Shown here one piece after another: positions 16,523 to 25,195 of a DNA stretch of 64,000 nucleotides. The stretch is taken from positions 1 through 64,000 of the forward strand of contig JAFKJK010000018.1 of NCBI GenBank assembly GCA_017306015.1, given 5' to 3'. The notes beneath the pieces were generated by a model, which was not told where the DNA came from, did not search any database, and saw nothing but the letters and a program-made list of their open reading frames with translations. The position numbers and the translations under genes were made by a program. The stretch comes from Propionibacteriaceae bacterium (GTDB lineage: Bacteria > Actinomycetota > Actinomycetes > Propionibacteriales > Propionibacteriaceae). Position 1 is the first letter of the stretch. Every line of letters starts with the position of its first letter.

Positions 16523-17026
16523 GTGTGCAGCTACTGCGGATGCGACTCGATCGAGGTCATCGGACGGTTCATGGCCGAGCACGTGGAGATCATCAATGCG
16601 ACCGGCGACCTTCGCGCCGCCGTCCTCTCCGGTGACCCCGGTGCCCTCGCTGCCGCACGCGCGGTCGTCGCCGGACTGCTCTGGCCGCACACCGTCGCCG
16701 AGGAGTCCGGGCTCTTCACGGTGATGGCCCGCGACGAGCTCTACGCCGACCACATCGCCACCCTGTGCGGCGAGCACGAGACCCTTGACACCCTGCTGGC
16801 CGCGATCGCCCCCGGCGACCGCGCCGCCATGGCCCGGTTCGAGGACGCCCTGCGTGAGCACATCGACAAGGAGGACAACGGCCTGTTCCCGGCGGCGGCG
16901 ATCGCCCTCGACGGTCCGGACTGGGTCGAGGTCCATGCGATCACCCCGCACTCTCACGACGGCGGCGAGCCGCACGTCCACGCCCCGGGAGACGAGCACC
17001 ACCGCGCCGTAGCGCACCAGGGATGA
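16523..17026 (+). CDS. Hemerythrin-domain protein with an N-terminal Cys cluster
   Basis: Protein of 167 residues. It starts with a CSYCGC cluster, then a hemerythrin HHE-type four-helix domain with the expected di-iron ligands (FMAEHVEI, LLWPHTVAEE, LCGEHETL, LREHIDKEDNGLFP). The tail is His-rich (HSHDGGEPHVHAPGDEHH). Related proteins handle NO or oxygen stress or repair iron clusters. The GTG start follows AAAAGGAG. The stop overlaps the start of the NnrS-like gene, so it belongs to the nitrite/NO operon. Confidence 0.85.
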   Translation: MCSYCGCDSIEVIGRFMAEHVEIINATGDLRAAVLSGDPGALAAARAVVAGLLWPHTVAEESGLFTVMARDELYADHIATLCGEHETLDTLLAAIAPGDRAAMARFEDALREHIDKEDNGLFPAAAIALDGPDWVEVHAITPHSHDGGEPHVHAPGDEHHRAVAHQG

Positions 17027-18144
17027 CGACCCCTCGCATCCCTGGTGCCGTTCCCGCCGTCGCGAACCCCCCGGCGACGGCGGCCCGTCGGTGGGCGACC
17101 AGGGCCCGCCTGCTCCTGGTCGCCCTCGGCGGTGCCGCCCTGCTGTCCGGGCTGGACGCCGCCCTCGTCCGGCTGGACGTGTGGGCGCCCGTCGCCTCCC
17201 AGCGCGTCGGCGACGTCCACGGACAGGTGATGGTCCTCGGCTTCCTCGCAACGCTGATCTCCCTCGAGCGCGCGCAGTCCCTGGGCCGGGCATGGGCCTA
17301 TCTAGCCCCCGGCCTGTACGGTGCCGGCGCGCTGGCCCTGGTCAGTCCGGCGCCGGCCCTGCTCGGCCAGCTGCTGCACGTCGAGGCCGGCCTGGTCTTC
17401 GTCGCCGTGTACGTCGCGCTGTGGCGCCGGGCGCCGCGTCCGCTGGTCGCCGCGCAGGTGCTGTCGGCCGTCCTCGCTCTCGGCGGAGCGGTCGTCGCGA
17501 TCCTCGTCGGCGTCCCGCACGCCCTGCCGTGGCTCGCCGGCTTCGTGGTCGTCACCATCGCCGCCGAGCGCGCCGAACTGGCCGCCCTGGTGATGGGGCC
17601 GAGCGCCGACCGCCGGCTGCTCGCGCTGGCGTCCGCGCTGACCCTTTCGACTCTCGCCGCCCTGGTGTTCCCCGTTGTGGGGGAGCGGTTGGTGGGGCTG
17701 TCGCTGCTTGCGACCGCGGTCTGGCTGGTCGCCCACGACGTGGTCCGCAAGCAGCTGCGGCTGACCGGGCAGCGCCGCTACCTCGCCGTGGCCCTGCTCG
17801 CCGGCTACGTCAACCTCGCACTCGCGGGCGGAGTCCTCGCGGTCAGCGGGCTGCTGGCCAGCACCGGGACGTATGACGTGATCGTGCACGGCGTCTTCCT
17901 CGGCTTCGGCGTCTCGATGGTGATGGCGCACGCGCCGGTGATCCTCCCCGCGGTCCTGGGCCGGCCGTTGCCGTACCGCCCGGTGCTGTGGCTGCCGTTG
18001 GTGCTGCTGCACGCCGGCCTGGCCGTCCGCTTCACCGGAGCGCTGGCCGGGGTCACGGCGCTCTGGCAGGTCGGGGGAGTCGCTACGGTGATCGCCATGC
18101 TCGCCTTCGTCGTGACGGCCGCCACCCTGGTGGTGCGCCGGTGA
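17023..18144 (+). CDS. NnrS-like multipass membrane protein
   Basis: Protein of 373 residues with about 11-12 hydrophobic helices and few loops. Conserved His residues sit in membrane segments (GDVHGQVMVLGF, DVIVHGVFLGFG, MVMAHAPVILPAV), as in NnrS-type haem/copper membrane proteins that relieve nitrosative stress. Similarity is by layout and motif, not by a long match, so the family call is moderate. It overlaps the gene before it (ATGA) and the NirK fusion after it (GTGA), so all three should be co-translated. Confidence 0.7.
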   Translation: MTTPRIPGAVPAVANPPATAARRWATRARLLLVALGGAALLSGLDAALVRLDVWAPVASQRVGDVHGQVMVLGFLATLISLERAQSLGRAWAYLAPGLYGAGALALVSPAPALLGQLLHVEAGLVFVAVYVALWRRAPRPLVAAQVLSAVLALGGAVVAILVGVPHALPWLAGFVVVTIAAERAELAALVMGPSADRRLLALASALTLSTLAALVFPVVGERLVGLSLLATAVWLVAHDVVRKQLRLTGQRRYLAVALLAGYVNLALAGGVLAVSGLLASTGTYDVIVHGVFLGFGVSMVMAHAPVILPAVLGRPLPYRPVLWLPLVLLHAGLAVRFTGALAGVTALWQVGGVATVIAMLAFVVTAATLVVRR

Positions 18145-20816
18145 GCCAACCCACCACCCGTCCCACCGGACGCGGACGCTCGAAGCTGCGCGACTATCCC
18201 CTGGTCGGCTGGCTTCTCGCCGCGATCGTCATCGCGCTCTTCCACCGCTGGCTCCCGGACGCCAACTGGCTGATGCTGCACCTGGTGCTGCTCGGCGCGC
18301 TCACCCACTCGATCCTCGTCTGGAGCTTCCACTTCGCCCAGACCCTGCTGCGCGCTCCCGCCTCGCCGCGGGACGCCCGGCTCCACAACGTGCGCCTCGG
18401 CCTGCTGAGCACCGGCGCGCTCGCGGTCGTCGTCGGCGTGCCGACGGGCATCTGGCCACTCACGCTCGCCGGCGGCACGGTCGTCGCCACGGCGGTGGCC
18501 TGGCACGGTCTCGTCCTGTTCCGGATGCTCCGCCACGCGCTGCCGGCCCGGTTCACGGTGTCCGTCCGCTACTACCTGTGGGCGGCGGCGTCGCTCGTTG
18601 TCGGGGCCGGGTTCGGGGTGACCGTGGCCTGGGAGTGGCCGGACCCCTGGCACGGACGGCTGCTGGTCGCCCACGCGCTGACCAACGTCCTCGGCTGGGT
18701 CGGTCTGACCCTCACCGGGACGCTGCTGACCCTCTGGCCGACCATGCTGCGCACCCAGCTCGACCCGACTGCCGAGCGCTGGACGCGCCAGGCCCTCCTG
18801 GTCCTCGGTGGCGCGATAGCAGTGGCGGTCGGCGGTGCGCTGGCCGGTCTCGGCTGGCTGGCCGCCGTCGGCGTGCTCGGCTATCTCGCCGGTCTCGCCC
18901 TGTGGGGACGGGGGCTGTGGCGTCCCGTCCGGACCCGCCCGCCGCGCGAATTCGGGCCCGCCTCGGTGGCGGCCGGACTGGTCTGGCTGGTGATCGGGCT
19001 CGGCTGGGCCGGCTGGCTGCTCGCGACGGCGCCCGACTGGCAGGTGGTGCGGGAGGGCTTCATCTGGCCGGCCGCCGCGCTCGGCGCGGGCTTCGGCGTC
19101 CAGATCCTCACCGGCGCGCTGTCCTACCTGCTGCCGTCCGTGCTGGGCGGCGGGCCGAGCGTCGTCCGGGCCGGGCAGGTCTGGTTCAACAAGGCCGGCG
19201 CGTTCCGGCTGATCGCGATCAACGGCGGCCTCGTGCTGTGGCTGCTGCCGACTCCCAGCTGGGTCAAGGTCGCCGGCTCACTGCTGGCGCTGGCCGCGGG
19301 CGCGAGCTTCCTGCCGCTGATGCTGCTGGGGCTGCGGGCGAGCGTGGCCGAGCGCCGGAAGCTGGCGGCGGGACCCGCTGAGGGCGCCCCGGAACAACCT
19401 CGTCCGCCGGTGGAGCGTCCGAGCATCTTCACCGCCGGCCAGCTGATCGCCGGCCTCACCGCCCTGGCCACGGTGGTGGTGATCGGTGTCGGCGTCGACC
19501 CGGCCGCGGCCGGCGTGGCGCCGGGGAACGCGGCCACGACCGCGGCCGTCATGCCCACCGGACGCGTCGTCCGCGTCGAGGTGAAGGCGATCGGCATGCG
19601 GTTCGTCCCCGCACAGGTGCACGTGAACCGGGGCGACCAGCTGGTCGTCGACCTGGTCAACGACGACACCACCACCCACGACCTGGTGATCGGCTCCGCG
19701 ACCAGCGGACGGATCGGGCCCGGCGCCCGCGCCGTGGTGGACGCCGGCGTCATCGGGGCGTCCATCCAGGGCTACTGCTCGGTCGTCGGCCACCGGCAGA
19801 TGGGCATGGTGTTCGACGTGATCGTGGACGACGCGCCCGCGCCCGGGCCGTCCGCGTCCGTCTCGCCCGGCCACGACATGAGCTCGATGCCCGGCCACGA
19901 GATGAGTTCGATGCCGTCGGCCAGCCCGACCGCGCCCCCGGCCGACATCGTCGACCCGGTGCTGCCGCCCCTGAGCACCGAACGAGAGCACCACGTCACC
20001 CTGACCGTGACCGAGGTGCCGCTGGAGGTGGCGCCGGGCGTGTGGCAGCGGCGCTGGACCTACAACGGCTCGCCGGTCGGCCCCACCCTGCACGGCCGCG
20101 TCGGCGACACCTTCGTCGTCACCCTCGTCAACGACGGGACGATGGGCCACTCGATCGACTTCCACGCCGGAGCGCTCGCGCCGAACCGTCCGATGCGGAC
20201 GATCGAACCCGGTGAGAGCCTGACCTACACCTTCACCGCGACCAGGGCCGGGATCTGGATGTACCACTGCTCCACGATGCCGATGACGGCGCACATCGCG
20301 GCCGGCATGACCGGGGCGGTGGTGATCGAGCCGGACGGACTGCCGAAGGTCGACCGGTCCTACGTCCTGGTCCAGTCCGAGGTGTACCTGCAGACCCGAG
20401 CCGCCGACGCGGCGTCCGCCACCGAGGTGAACGGGGACGCGGCCGCGTCCGCCGGCGTCCCGGACTATGTCGTGTTCAACGGCGTCGCCAACGGCTACGA
20501 CACCGCGAAGCTGACCGCGAGGGTCGGCGAGCGGGTGCGCTTCTGGGTGCTGGACGCCGGACCCAACCGGGCCGCCAGCTTCCACATCGTCGGCGCGCAG
20601 TTCGACACCGTCTTCAGCGAGGGCGCCTACCTGCTCAAGCATGGACGGGACGCGTTCGGCGACCGCGACGGCGGCTCCCAGGCCCTCGGCCTCCAGGTCG
20701 CCCAGGGCGGCTTCGTCGAGACCGTCTTCCCCGAGGCCGGACGCTACCCGTTCGTCTCCCACGTCATGGCCGACGCCGAGCGGGGTGCCCACGGCTTCGT
20801 CCAGGTGACCCCCTGA
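18141..20816 (+). CDS. nirK: NirK-type copper nitrite reductase fused to a membrane module and an extra cupredoxin
   Basis: Protein of 891 residues in three parts. Residues 1-430 hold about 12 membrane helices with His-rich segments of NnrS or haem-copper-oxidase type. Residues about 475-560 form a cupredoxin with ligands His513, Cys546 and His551, and Met554 or 556. Residues about 610-891 form a two-domain NirK: type 1 copper ligands His670, Cys710, His718 and Met723; type 2 ligands His675, His709 and His815; catalytic Asp673. All expected ligands are present. It should reduce nitrite to NO outside the membrane, with electrons passed along the built-in cupredoxin; the electron path is inference. 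A Met/His linker (GHDMSSMPGHEMSSMP) may bind copper. Confidence 0.88.
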   Translation: MSQPTTRPTGRGRSKLRDYPLVGWLLAAIVIALFHRWLPDANWLMLHLVLLGALTHSILVWSFHFAQTLLRAPASPRDARLHNVRLGLLSTGALAVVVGVPTGIWPLTLAGGTVVATAVAWHGLVLFRMLRHALPARFTVSVRYYLWAAASLVVGAGFGVTVAWEWPDPWHGRLLVAHALTNVLGWVGLTLTGTLLTLWPTMLRTQLDPTAERWTRQALLVLGGAIAVAVGGALAGLGWLAAVGVLGYLAGLALWGRGLWRPVRTRPPREFGPASVAAGLVWLVIGLGWAGWLLATAPDWQVVREGFIWPAAALGAGFGVQILTGALSYLLPSVLGGGPSVVRAGQVWFNKAGAFRLIAINGGLVLWLLPTPSWVKVAGSLLALAAGASFLPLMLLGLRASVAERRKLAAGPAEGAPEQPRPPVERPSIFTAGQLIAGLTALATVVVIGVGVDPAAAGVAPGNAATTAAVMPTGRVVRVEVKAIGMRFVPAQVHVNRGDQLVVDLVNDDTTTHDLVIGSATSGRIGPGARAVVDAGVIGASIQGYCSVVGHRQMGMVFDVIVDDAPAPGPSASVSPGHDMSSMPGHEMSSMPSASPTAPPADIVDPVLPPLSTEREHHVTLTVTEVPLEVAPGVWQRRWTYNGSPVGPTLHGRVGDTFVVTLVNDGTMGHSIDFHAGALAPNRPMRTIEPGESLTYTFTATRAGIWMYHCSTMPMTAHIAAGMTGAVVIEPDGLPKVDRSYVLVQSEVYLQTRAADAASATEVNGDAAASAGVPDYVVFNGVANGYDTAKLTARVGERVRFWVLDAGPNRAASFHIVGAQFDTVFSEGAYLLKHGRDAFGDRDGGSQALGLQVAQGGFVETVFPEAGRYPFVSHVMADAERGAHGFVQVTP

Positions 20817-20869
20817 CACCCACCCCAACCCACTGACCGCCCACACGGGACAACGAAGGAGAAACACAG

Positions 20870-21160
20870 ATGACCGGATCCATCCCCATCGAGACCGCCA
20901 AGACCGGGGGCTGCAACTGCGGGCACGACCACGACGCCGAGGACATCGTCCTCGACGTGCGGGCGATCCCGCACGCCATTCGTCACGCCAGCGTCTTCGG
21001 CGCCTTCGACGCGATTCCCGAGGGCGGCTCGCTCGTCCTGGTCGCGCCGCACAACCCGCTGCCGCTGCTGAACCAGCTCGCCGCCCGGGCGGACATCGAC
21101 GTCGAGTACCTCGTCCAGGACCCCGAGGAGTGGCGCCTGCGGGTCACCCGACTCGGCTGA
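20870..21160 (+). CDS. DUF2249-domain protein
   Basis: Small soluble protein of 96 residues. A short metal-binding-looking N-terminus (GGCNCGHDHDAED) precedes a DUF2249 domain (LDVRAIPHAIRH to LVQDPEEWRL). DUF2249 proteins often occur with hemerythrin and denitrification genes, as here; the biochemical role is unknown. A strong GAAGGAG ribosome site precedes the ATG. It sits 53 bases after nirK and is probably in the same operon. Confidence 0.88.
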   Translation: MTGSIPIETAKTGGCNCGHDHDAEDIVLDVRAIPHAIRHASVFGAFDAIPEGGSLVLVAPHNPLPLLNQLAARADIDVEYLVQDPEEWRLRVTRLG

Positions 21161-21198
21161 GCCGCCATCGCGTCCACCCCCAGGGGGCGACTGGAGAG

Positions 21199-22305
21199 TC
21201 AGCGCCGGGAGGTCCAGTCCAGCCCCTCCGCCCCGATCCGGTCGGACGCCCGGCTGAGGCCGGGTCCGTCGTTGAGCCGGTACGCGTCGGCGGAGTACGG
21301 CGTGCCAGGGTCGGCGGCGTCGATCGACCACCAGGCGGCGTCCAGGTCGTGGGTCTGGCCCGGCGCGATCGCGGACGCCAGGGCCGCGGCCGCGCTGACC
21401 CCGAGCTCGGACTCCATCATCGAGCCGACCATCAGGCCGAGGTCCGCGCGCCGGGCCAGCCGGGCGATCTCCAGCCCTGCGTAGATGCCGCCGCACTTGG
21501 CGAGCTTGATGTTGACCGCGTCGGCCGCGTCCGCCTCGATCGCCCGGTCGAGGTCGTGGACGCTGAACACCGACTCGTCCAGCAGCACCGGGACGAGGGT
21601 CCGTCGGCGCAACTCCGCGTGTCCGCGCACGTCCCAGGCCGGCAGCGGCTGCTCGACGAACTCCAGGTCCACGCCGGCGCGCTGCCAGCGTTCGAGGTTG
21701 CTGGTGGCCCGGTCGAGATCCCAGGCCTGGTTGGCGTCCACCCGGATCCGGACGCCGTCGGCGGAGTCGTGGATCCGGATCACCCGCTCGACGTCGGCCG
21801 GGTCCAGGCCGACCTTCACCTTGGCCGTCCGGAACCCCTCGGGCACCCGCTCGGCGGACGGGTCGGTCACCGTCGCGGCGATGGTGATGTCGGTGGTCAC
21901 TGCTTCGGCCGGCGCTCCGAGGAAGGCGGCGAAGCCCTGCCCGGACGCCCGCGCGACCGCGTCGATCGCCGCGACCTCGCACGCCGCCCGCGCCCCGGTG
22001 TTGCCGGCGACTGTCCGTGCCAGCAGCTCGTGGACGCCGCGGACCGACTCGGCGTCCAGTTCGAGCCCGAGCAGCGCGTCGGCCAGCGGGCCCTGGACGC
22101 AGGCCTCGGCGCTCGCCTGCGACTCGCCGGTGACCCGCCAGATCTGCGGCGCCTCGCCGTAGCCGGACGCGCCGTCGTCCGTGGTCACACGGATGGCGAC
22201 GCTGACGACCTGCGTGGTGCTGCGCAACGCCGTCACGAACGGCTGGTTGAGTTCGCGCACCAGCCGCGCCGTCGCGATCTCGACTATTCGTGCCACTGCA
22301 CCCAC
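21199..22305 (-). CDS. Dipeptide epimerase (enolase superfamily, L-Ala-D/L-Glu epimerase type)
   Basis: Metal-dependent epimerase of 368 residues. It has the muconate-lactonising subgroup layout: catalytic KxK (TAKVKVGL), metal ligands in VDANQAWD, VEQPL and LLDES, and a second lysine in NIKLAKCGG. Closest by motif are enzymes that invert Glu in L-Ala-D-Glu from cell-wall peptides. Its start lies inside the 3' end of the serine hydrolase gene (overlap of up to 22 bases), and an oligopeptide ABC operon follows upstream. A role in murein-peptide recycling is therefore a reasonable inference. GTG 22305 or the in-frame GTG 22296 could be the start. Confidence 0.85.
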   Translation of the reverse strand: MGAVARIVEIATARLVRELNQPFVTALRSTTQVVSVAIRVTTDDGASGYGEAPQIWRVTGESQASAEACVQGPLADALLGLELDAESVRGVHELLARTVAGNTGARAACEVAAIDAVARASGQGFAAFLGAPAEAVTTDITIAATVTDPSAERVPEGFRTAKVKVGLDPADVERVIRIHDSADGVRIRVDANQAWDLDRATSNLERWQRAGVDLEFVEQPLPAWDVRGHAELRRRTLVPVLLDESVFSVHDLDRAIEADAADAVNIKLAKCGGIYAGLEIARLARRADLGLMVGSMMESELGVSAAAALASAIAPGQTHDLDAAWWSIDAADPGTPYSADAYRLNDGPGLSRASDRIGAEGLDWTSRR

Positions 22306-23114
22306 TCCTCGTACGTGACCCGGCTGACATCCCGGATCAAGGCCTCAGCCTCCTCGTCGGGAAGCCCGGACGTGCACACGGACAGAACGTACTCCGCCCC
22401 CGACTGCGGCCGGACCAGCGCCACGTCGTGACGGACACCGGGCACCCAGCCGCTCTTGCTCGCCGTCCAGGTGCCCGCCGGCAGCCCCGCCGGGATCAGG
22501 TTGCGGTGGCGTTGACCCGCGAGCGTCTCGAGTGCCCCCGGGTCGTCGGCGAGAACCGCCAGCAGGGTGGCGAGTCCGGCCGCCGTGACGGTGTTGGTGA
22601 TCCCCGCGGCCGCCGCCGAGGCGTCCCCGATCAGCCGACCCATCCGGATGCTGCCGCCCAGTCCGAGCCGCGCGACGTAGGACGCCACGGCGTCGAGCCC
22701 CAGCTCCTCCGCCAGCAGGTTCATCGCGAGGTTCCCCGACACCTGGATCATCCGGGCCGCCAGCGTCTCGACGGCGACCACGGACCCCAGCGCGGCCCAG
22801 GTGGCGTCGTCCTGGTCATCGGCCTGGAGCAGCTCGAACCGTCCGCCGGCAGCCGAGGCGAAGTCGGCGTGCACCCGCAGCCTCGTCCCGTCCTGAACGA
22901 TCGGGGACAGTCCCCGACGGTTCACCCGCCCGGACGCGAGCCACGCGCCCAGCACGGCCAGCTTGATCGTGCTCGCGGCGTAGTGGGGGACGCCGCCGTT
23001 GAGCGTGGCGACCGGCCCCGAGGCGTCCCTCAGCGCGACCGATAGCGTGCCCTCGCCCTGGAGCCGGGTCCACGCAGCGACGAAGCGGTCGCGGGAGTGA
23101 CACATCTGCGCCAT
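22284..23114 (-). CDS. Class-A beta-lactamase-like serine hydrolase carrying an in-frame repeat insert
   Basis: Protein of 276 residues with the penicilloyl-serine transferase motifs: S-x-x-K in AASTIKLAVL, an SGN triad (QVSGNLAMN) and KSG (TASKSGWVPG). No signal peptide is visible, unusual for a secreted beta-lactamase; a cytosolic or wall-peptide role is possible. About 15 residues after the catalytic Ser, a copy of the dispersed repeat (22894-22924) is read as NRRGLSPIVQ, in frame. It lies in the surface region between core motifs, so the fold may tolerate it. Coupled to the dipeptide epimerase. Confidence 0.8.
   Translation of the reverse strand: MAQMCHSRDRFVAAWTRLQGEGTLSVALRDASGPVATLNGGVPHYAASTIKLAVLGAWLASGRVNRRGLSPIVQDGTRLRVHADFASAAGGRFELLQADDQDDATWAALGSVVAVETLAARMIQVSGNLAMNLLAEELGLDAVASYVARLGLGGSIRMGRLIGDASAAAAGITNTVTAAGLATLLAVLADDPGALETLAGQRHRNLIPAGLPAGTWTASKSGWVPGVRHDVALVRPQSGAEYVLSVCTSGLPDEEAEALIRDVSRVTYEEWVQWHE
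22894..22924. repeat. Dispersed repeat copy inside the serine hydrolase gene
   Basis: TGAACGATCGGGGACAGTCC then CCGACGGTTCA: the palindromic 31-bp variant, the same length as the copy at 1954. Confidence 0.92.
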
Positions 23115-23183
23115 CAGTGCCTGTCATCCCCCGTTCTGGGCCCGAATCGCGCCACTGAGGGTGCGGACGTGTCGCGCAGCGGC

Positions 23184-24164
23184 CTAGACGACCTCGCGCA
23201 CCTTCGGGTAGTGGCAGGCCACCCGGTGATGGGGCTCGATCTCGCGCCACTCGGGCACCTTCTCGGCGCACAGGTCCGTCGCGATCGGGCACCGCGTCCG
23301 GAACACGCACCCGGACGGCGGGTTCTGCGGGCTGGGCAGGTCGCCGGTCAGCAGGATCCGCTCCCGGGTCCTGCGCGGCTCCGGCACCGGGACGGCGGAC
23401 ATCAGCGCCCGGGTGTAGGGGTGCATCGGGCGCTCGTACAGGGCCTCCCGGTCGGCGAGCTCCATCATCTTGCCCAGGTACATCACCAGCACCCGGTCGG
23501 AGATGTGCCGGACGACAGACAGGTCGTGCGCGATGAACACGTACGCCAGGTTCTGCTCAGCCTGGATGTCCTCCAGCAGGTTGATCACCTGCGCCTGGAT
23601 GGAGACGTCCAGGGCCGAGACCGGCTCGTCGCAGACGATCAGCTTCGGCTTCAGCGCGATCGCCCGGGCCACGCCGATCCGCTGCCGCTGCCCGCCGGAG
23701 AACTCGTGCGGGTAGCGGTTGTAGTGCTCGGGGTTCAGCCCGACCCGCTCCATCAACTCCTGGACGGCGTGCTTCACCCCGCCCGGCGGCTGGATGTCCT
23801 GGATGACGAAGGGTGCTGCGATGATCGCACCGATCGGGTGCCGGGGATTGAGCGAGCCGTACGGGTCCTGGAAGACCATCTGCGCTTGCCGGCGCAGCTT
23901 GCGCAGGTCTTCGCCGTCGATCGTGGTGACGTCGCGGCCGTCGAAGGTGATGGTGCCGCCGGTCGGCTCCAGCAGCCGCAGGATGGTGCGCCCGGCCGTC
24001 GACTTCCCGCAGCCGGACTCGCCCACCACGCCGAGGGTCTCGCCCGGGTCCAGGCTGAAGGTGACGCCGTCCACGGCCTTGATCGGGTCGCCCTCGCGGC
24101 GCACCAGTTTCTGGTTGTAGGTGGGGAAGTACTTGGCAAGGTCGGTGACTTCGAGCAGGCTCAC
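23184..24164 (-). CDS. oppF: Oligopeptide ABC transporter ATPase (OppF type)
   Basis: ATPase of 326 residues. Walker A is GESGCGKST, Q-loop VFQDPYGS, signature FSGGQRQRIGV, Walker B KLIVCDEPVSAL, and the switch His is in FIAHDL. The C-terminal oligopeptide/dipeptide extension has the CxxR..CP pattern (CVFRTRCPIATDLC) typical of OppF/DppF, which may hold a cluster. GTG start with GGAGGAA just upstream. Last gene of a five-gene operon (C-A-B-D-F order) on the minus strand. Confidence 0.93.
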   Translation of the reverse strand: MSLLEVTDLAKYFPTYNQKLVRREGDPIKAVDGVTFSLDPGETLGVVGESGCGKSTAGRTILRLLEPTGGTITFDGRDVTTIDGEDLRKLRRQAQMVFQDPYGSLNPRHPIGAIIAAPFVIQDIQPPGGVKHAVQELMERVGLNPEHYNRYPHEFSGGQRQRIGVARAIALKPKLIVCDEPVSALDVSIQAQVINLLEDIQAEQNLAYVFIAHDLSVVRHISDRVLVMYLGKMMELADREALYERPMHPYTRALMSAVPVPEPRRTRERILLTGDLPSPQNPPSGCVFRTRCPIATDLCAEKVPEWREIEPHHRVACHYPKVREVV

Positions 24165-24172
24165 GGTTCCTC

Positions 24173-25195
24173 CTACAGCTTCGGGGCGATCTGTTCGGAG
24201 AACAGCTCAGCCCGCTTGGGCACCGGGATGTGGCAGCGGGAGTCGTGCTTGGGATACGACTGCAGCAGCTCCGGAACGACGCTGTCGCAGGGCAGCGGCG
24301 AGTACTCCCGGAAGGCGCACCGGGGATGGAACGCGCAGCCGGGCGGCACGTTGATCAGGGACGGCGGGTTGCCGGCCACCGGGACCAGCCGCTCCTGCCT
24401 GTCCCGGTCGAGCCGCGGCATGGACGTCATCAGGCCCCAGGTGTAGGGGTGGTCGGGCTGGTGGAAGGCGTCGTCCAGTTCGGCGTACTCGACGCACTTG
24501 CCGCCGTACATCACCAGGACGTCGTCGGCGATCTCGGCGACCACGCCCAGGTCGTGGGTGATCATGATGATCGCCGAGCCGAACTCGTCCTGCAGGCTGC
24601 GCATCAGGTCGAGGATCTGCGCCTGGACGGTGACGTCCAGGGCGGTGGTGGGCTCGTCCGCGATCAGCAGCTCGGGATCGTTGATCAGCGCCATCGCGAT
24701 CATCGCCCGCTGCCGCATGCCGCCGGAGAACTCGTGCGGGTACTGGTCGAAGCGGCGGTTCGGGTTGGGGATGCCCACCCGTCCGAGCATGTCGACAACG
24801 GTCCTGCGGGCGTCCGCCTTGGAGACCTTGTGGTGGACGGTGATGGCCTCGGTCAGCTGCTTCCCCACGGTGTAGTACGGGTGCATGGCCGACAGCGGAT
24901 CCTGGAAGATCATCGCCATCTTGCGTCCGCGCAGGCTGCGCAGCTCCTCGTCCTCGATCTCGAGCAGGTTCACGTCGTCGAGCCAGATCTCACCGGAGAC
25001 CCGGGCCCGGGAGTGCCGGTGCAGACCCATGATCGCCAGCGACGTCACCGACTTGCCGGAGCCGGATTCGCCGACGATGCCCAGCGTGGTGCCCTTCTCC
25101 AGGTCGAAGCTGAGCCCGTCCACGGCCTTGACCAGGCCGTCGTCGGTGGGGAAGTGGACGTGCAGGTCGTTGACGCGCAGGAACTTCTCACCCAT
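24173..25195 (-). CDS. oppD: Oligopeptide ABC transporter ATPase (OppD type)
   Basis: ATPase of 340 residues. Walker A GESGSGKSV, Q-loop IFQDPLSA, signature FSGGMRQRAMI, Walker B LLIADEPTTALD, and switch His in MITHDLG. The C-terminal CAFHPRC segment marks the peptide-transporter subfamily. The start at ATG 25195 overlaps the stop of the permease gene by one base, so the longer reading upstream is discarded. Pairs with OppF to power peptide import. Confidence 0.93.
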   Translation of the reverse strand: MGEKFLRVNDLHVHFPTDDGLVKAVDGLSFDLEKGTTLGIVGESGSGKSVTSLAIMGLHRHSRARVSGEIWLDDVNLLEIEDEELRSLRGRKMAMIFQDPLSAMHPYYTVGKQLTEAITVHHKVSKADARRTVVDMLGRVGIPNPNRRFDQYPHEFSGGMRQRAMIAMALINDPELLIADEPTTALDVTVQAQILDLMRSLQDEFGSAIIMITHDLGVVAEIADDVLVMYGGKCVEYAELDDAFHQPDHPYTWGLMTSMPRLDRDRQERLVPVAGNPPSLINVPPGCAFHPRCAFREYSPLPCDSVVPELLQSYPKHDSRCHIPVPKRAELFSEQIAPKL

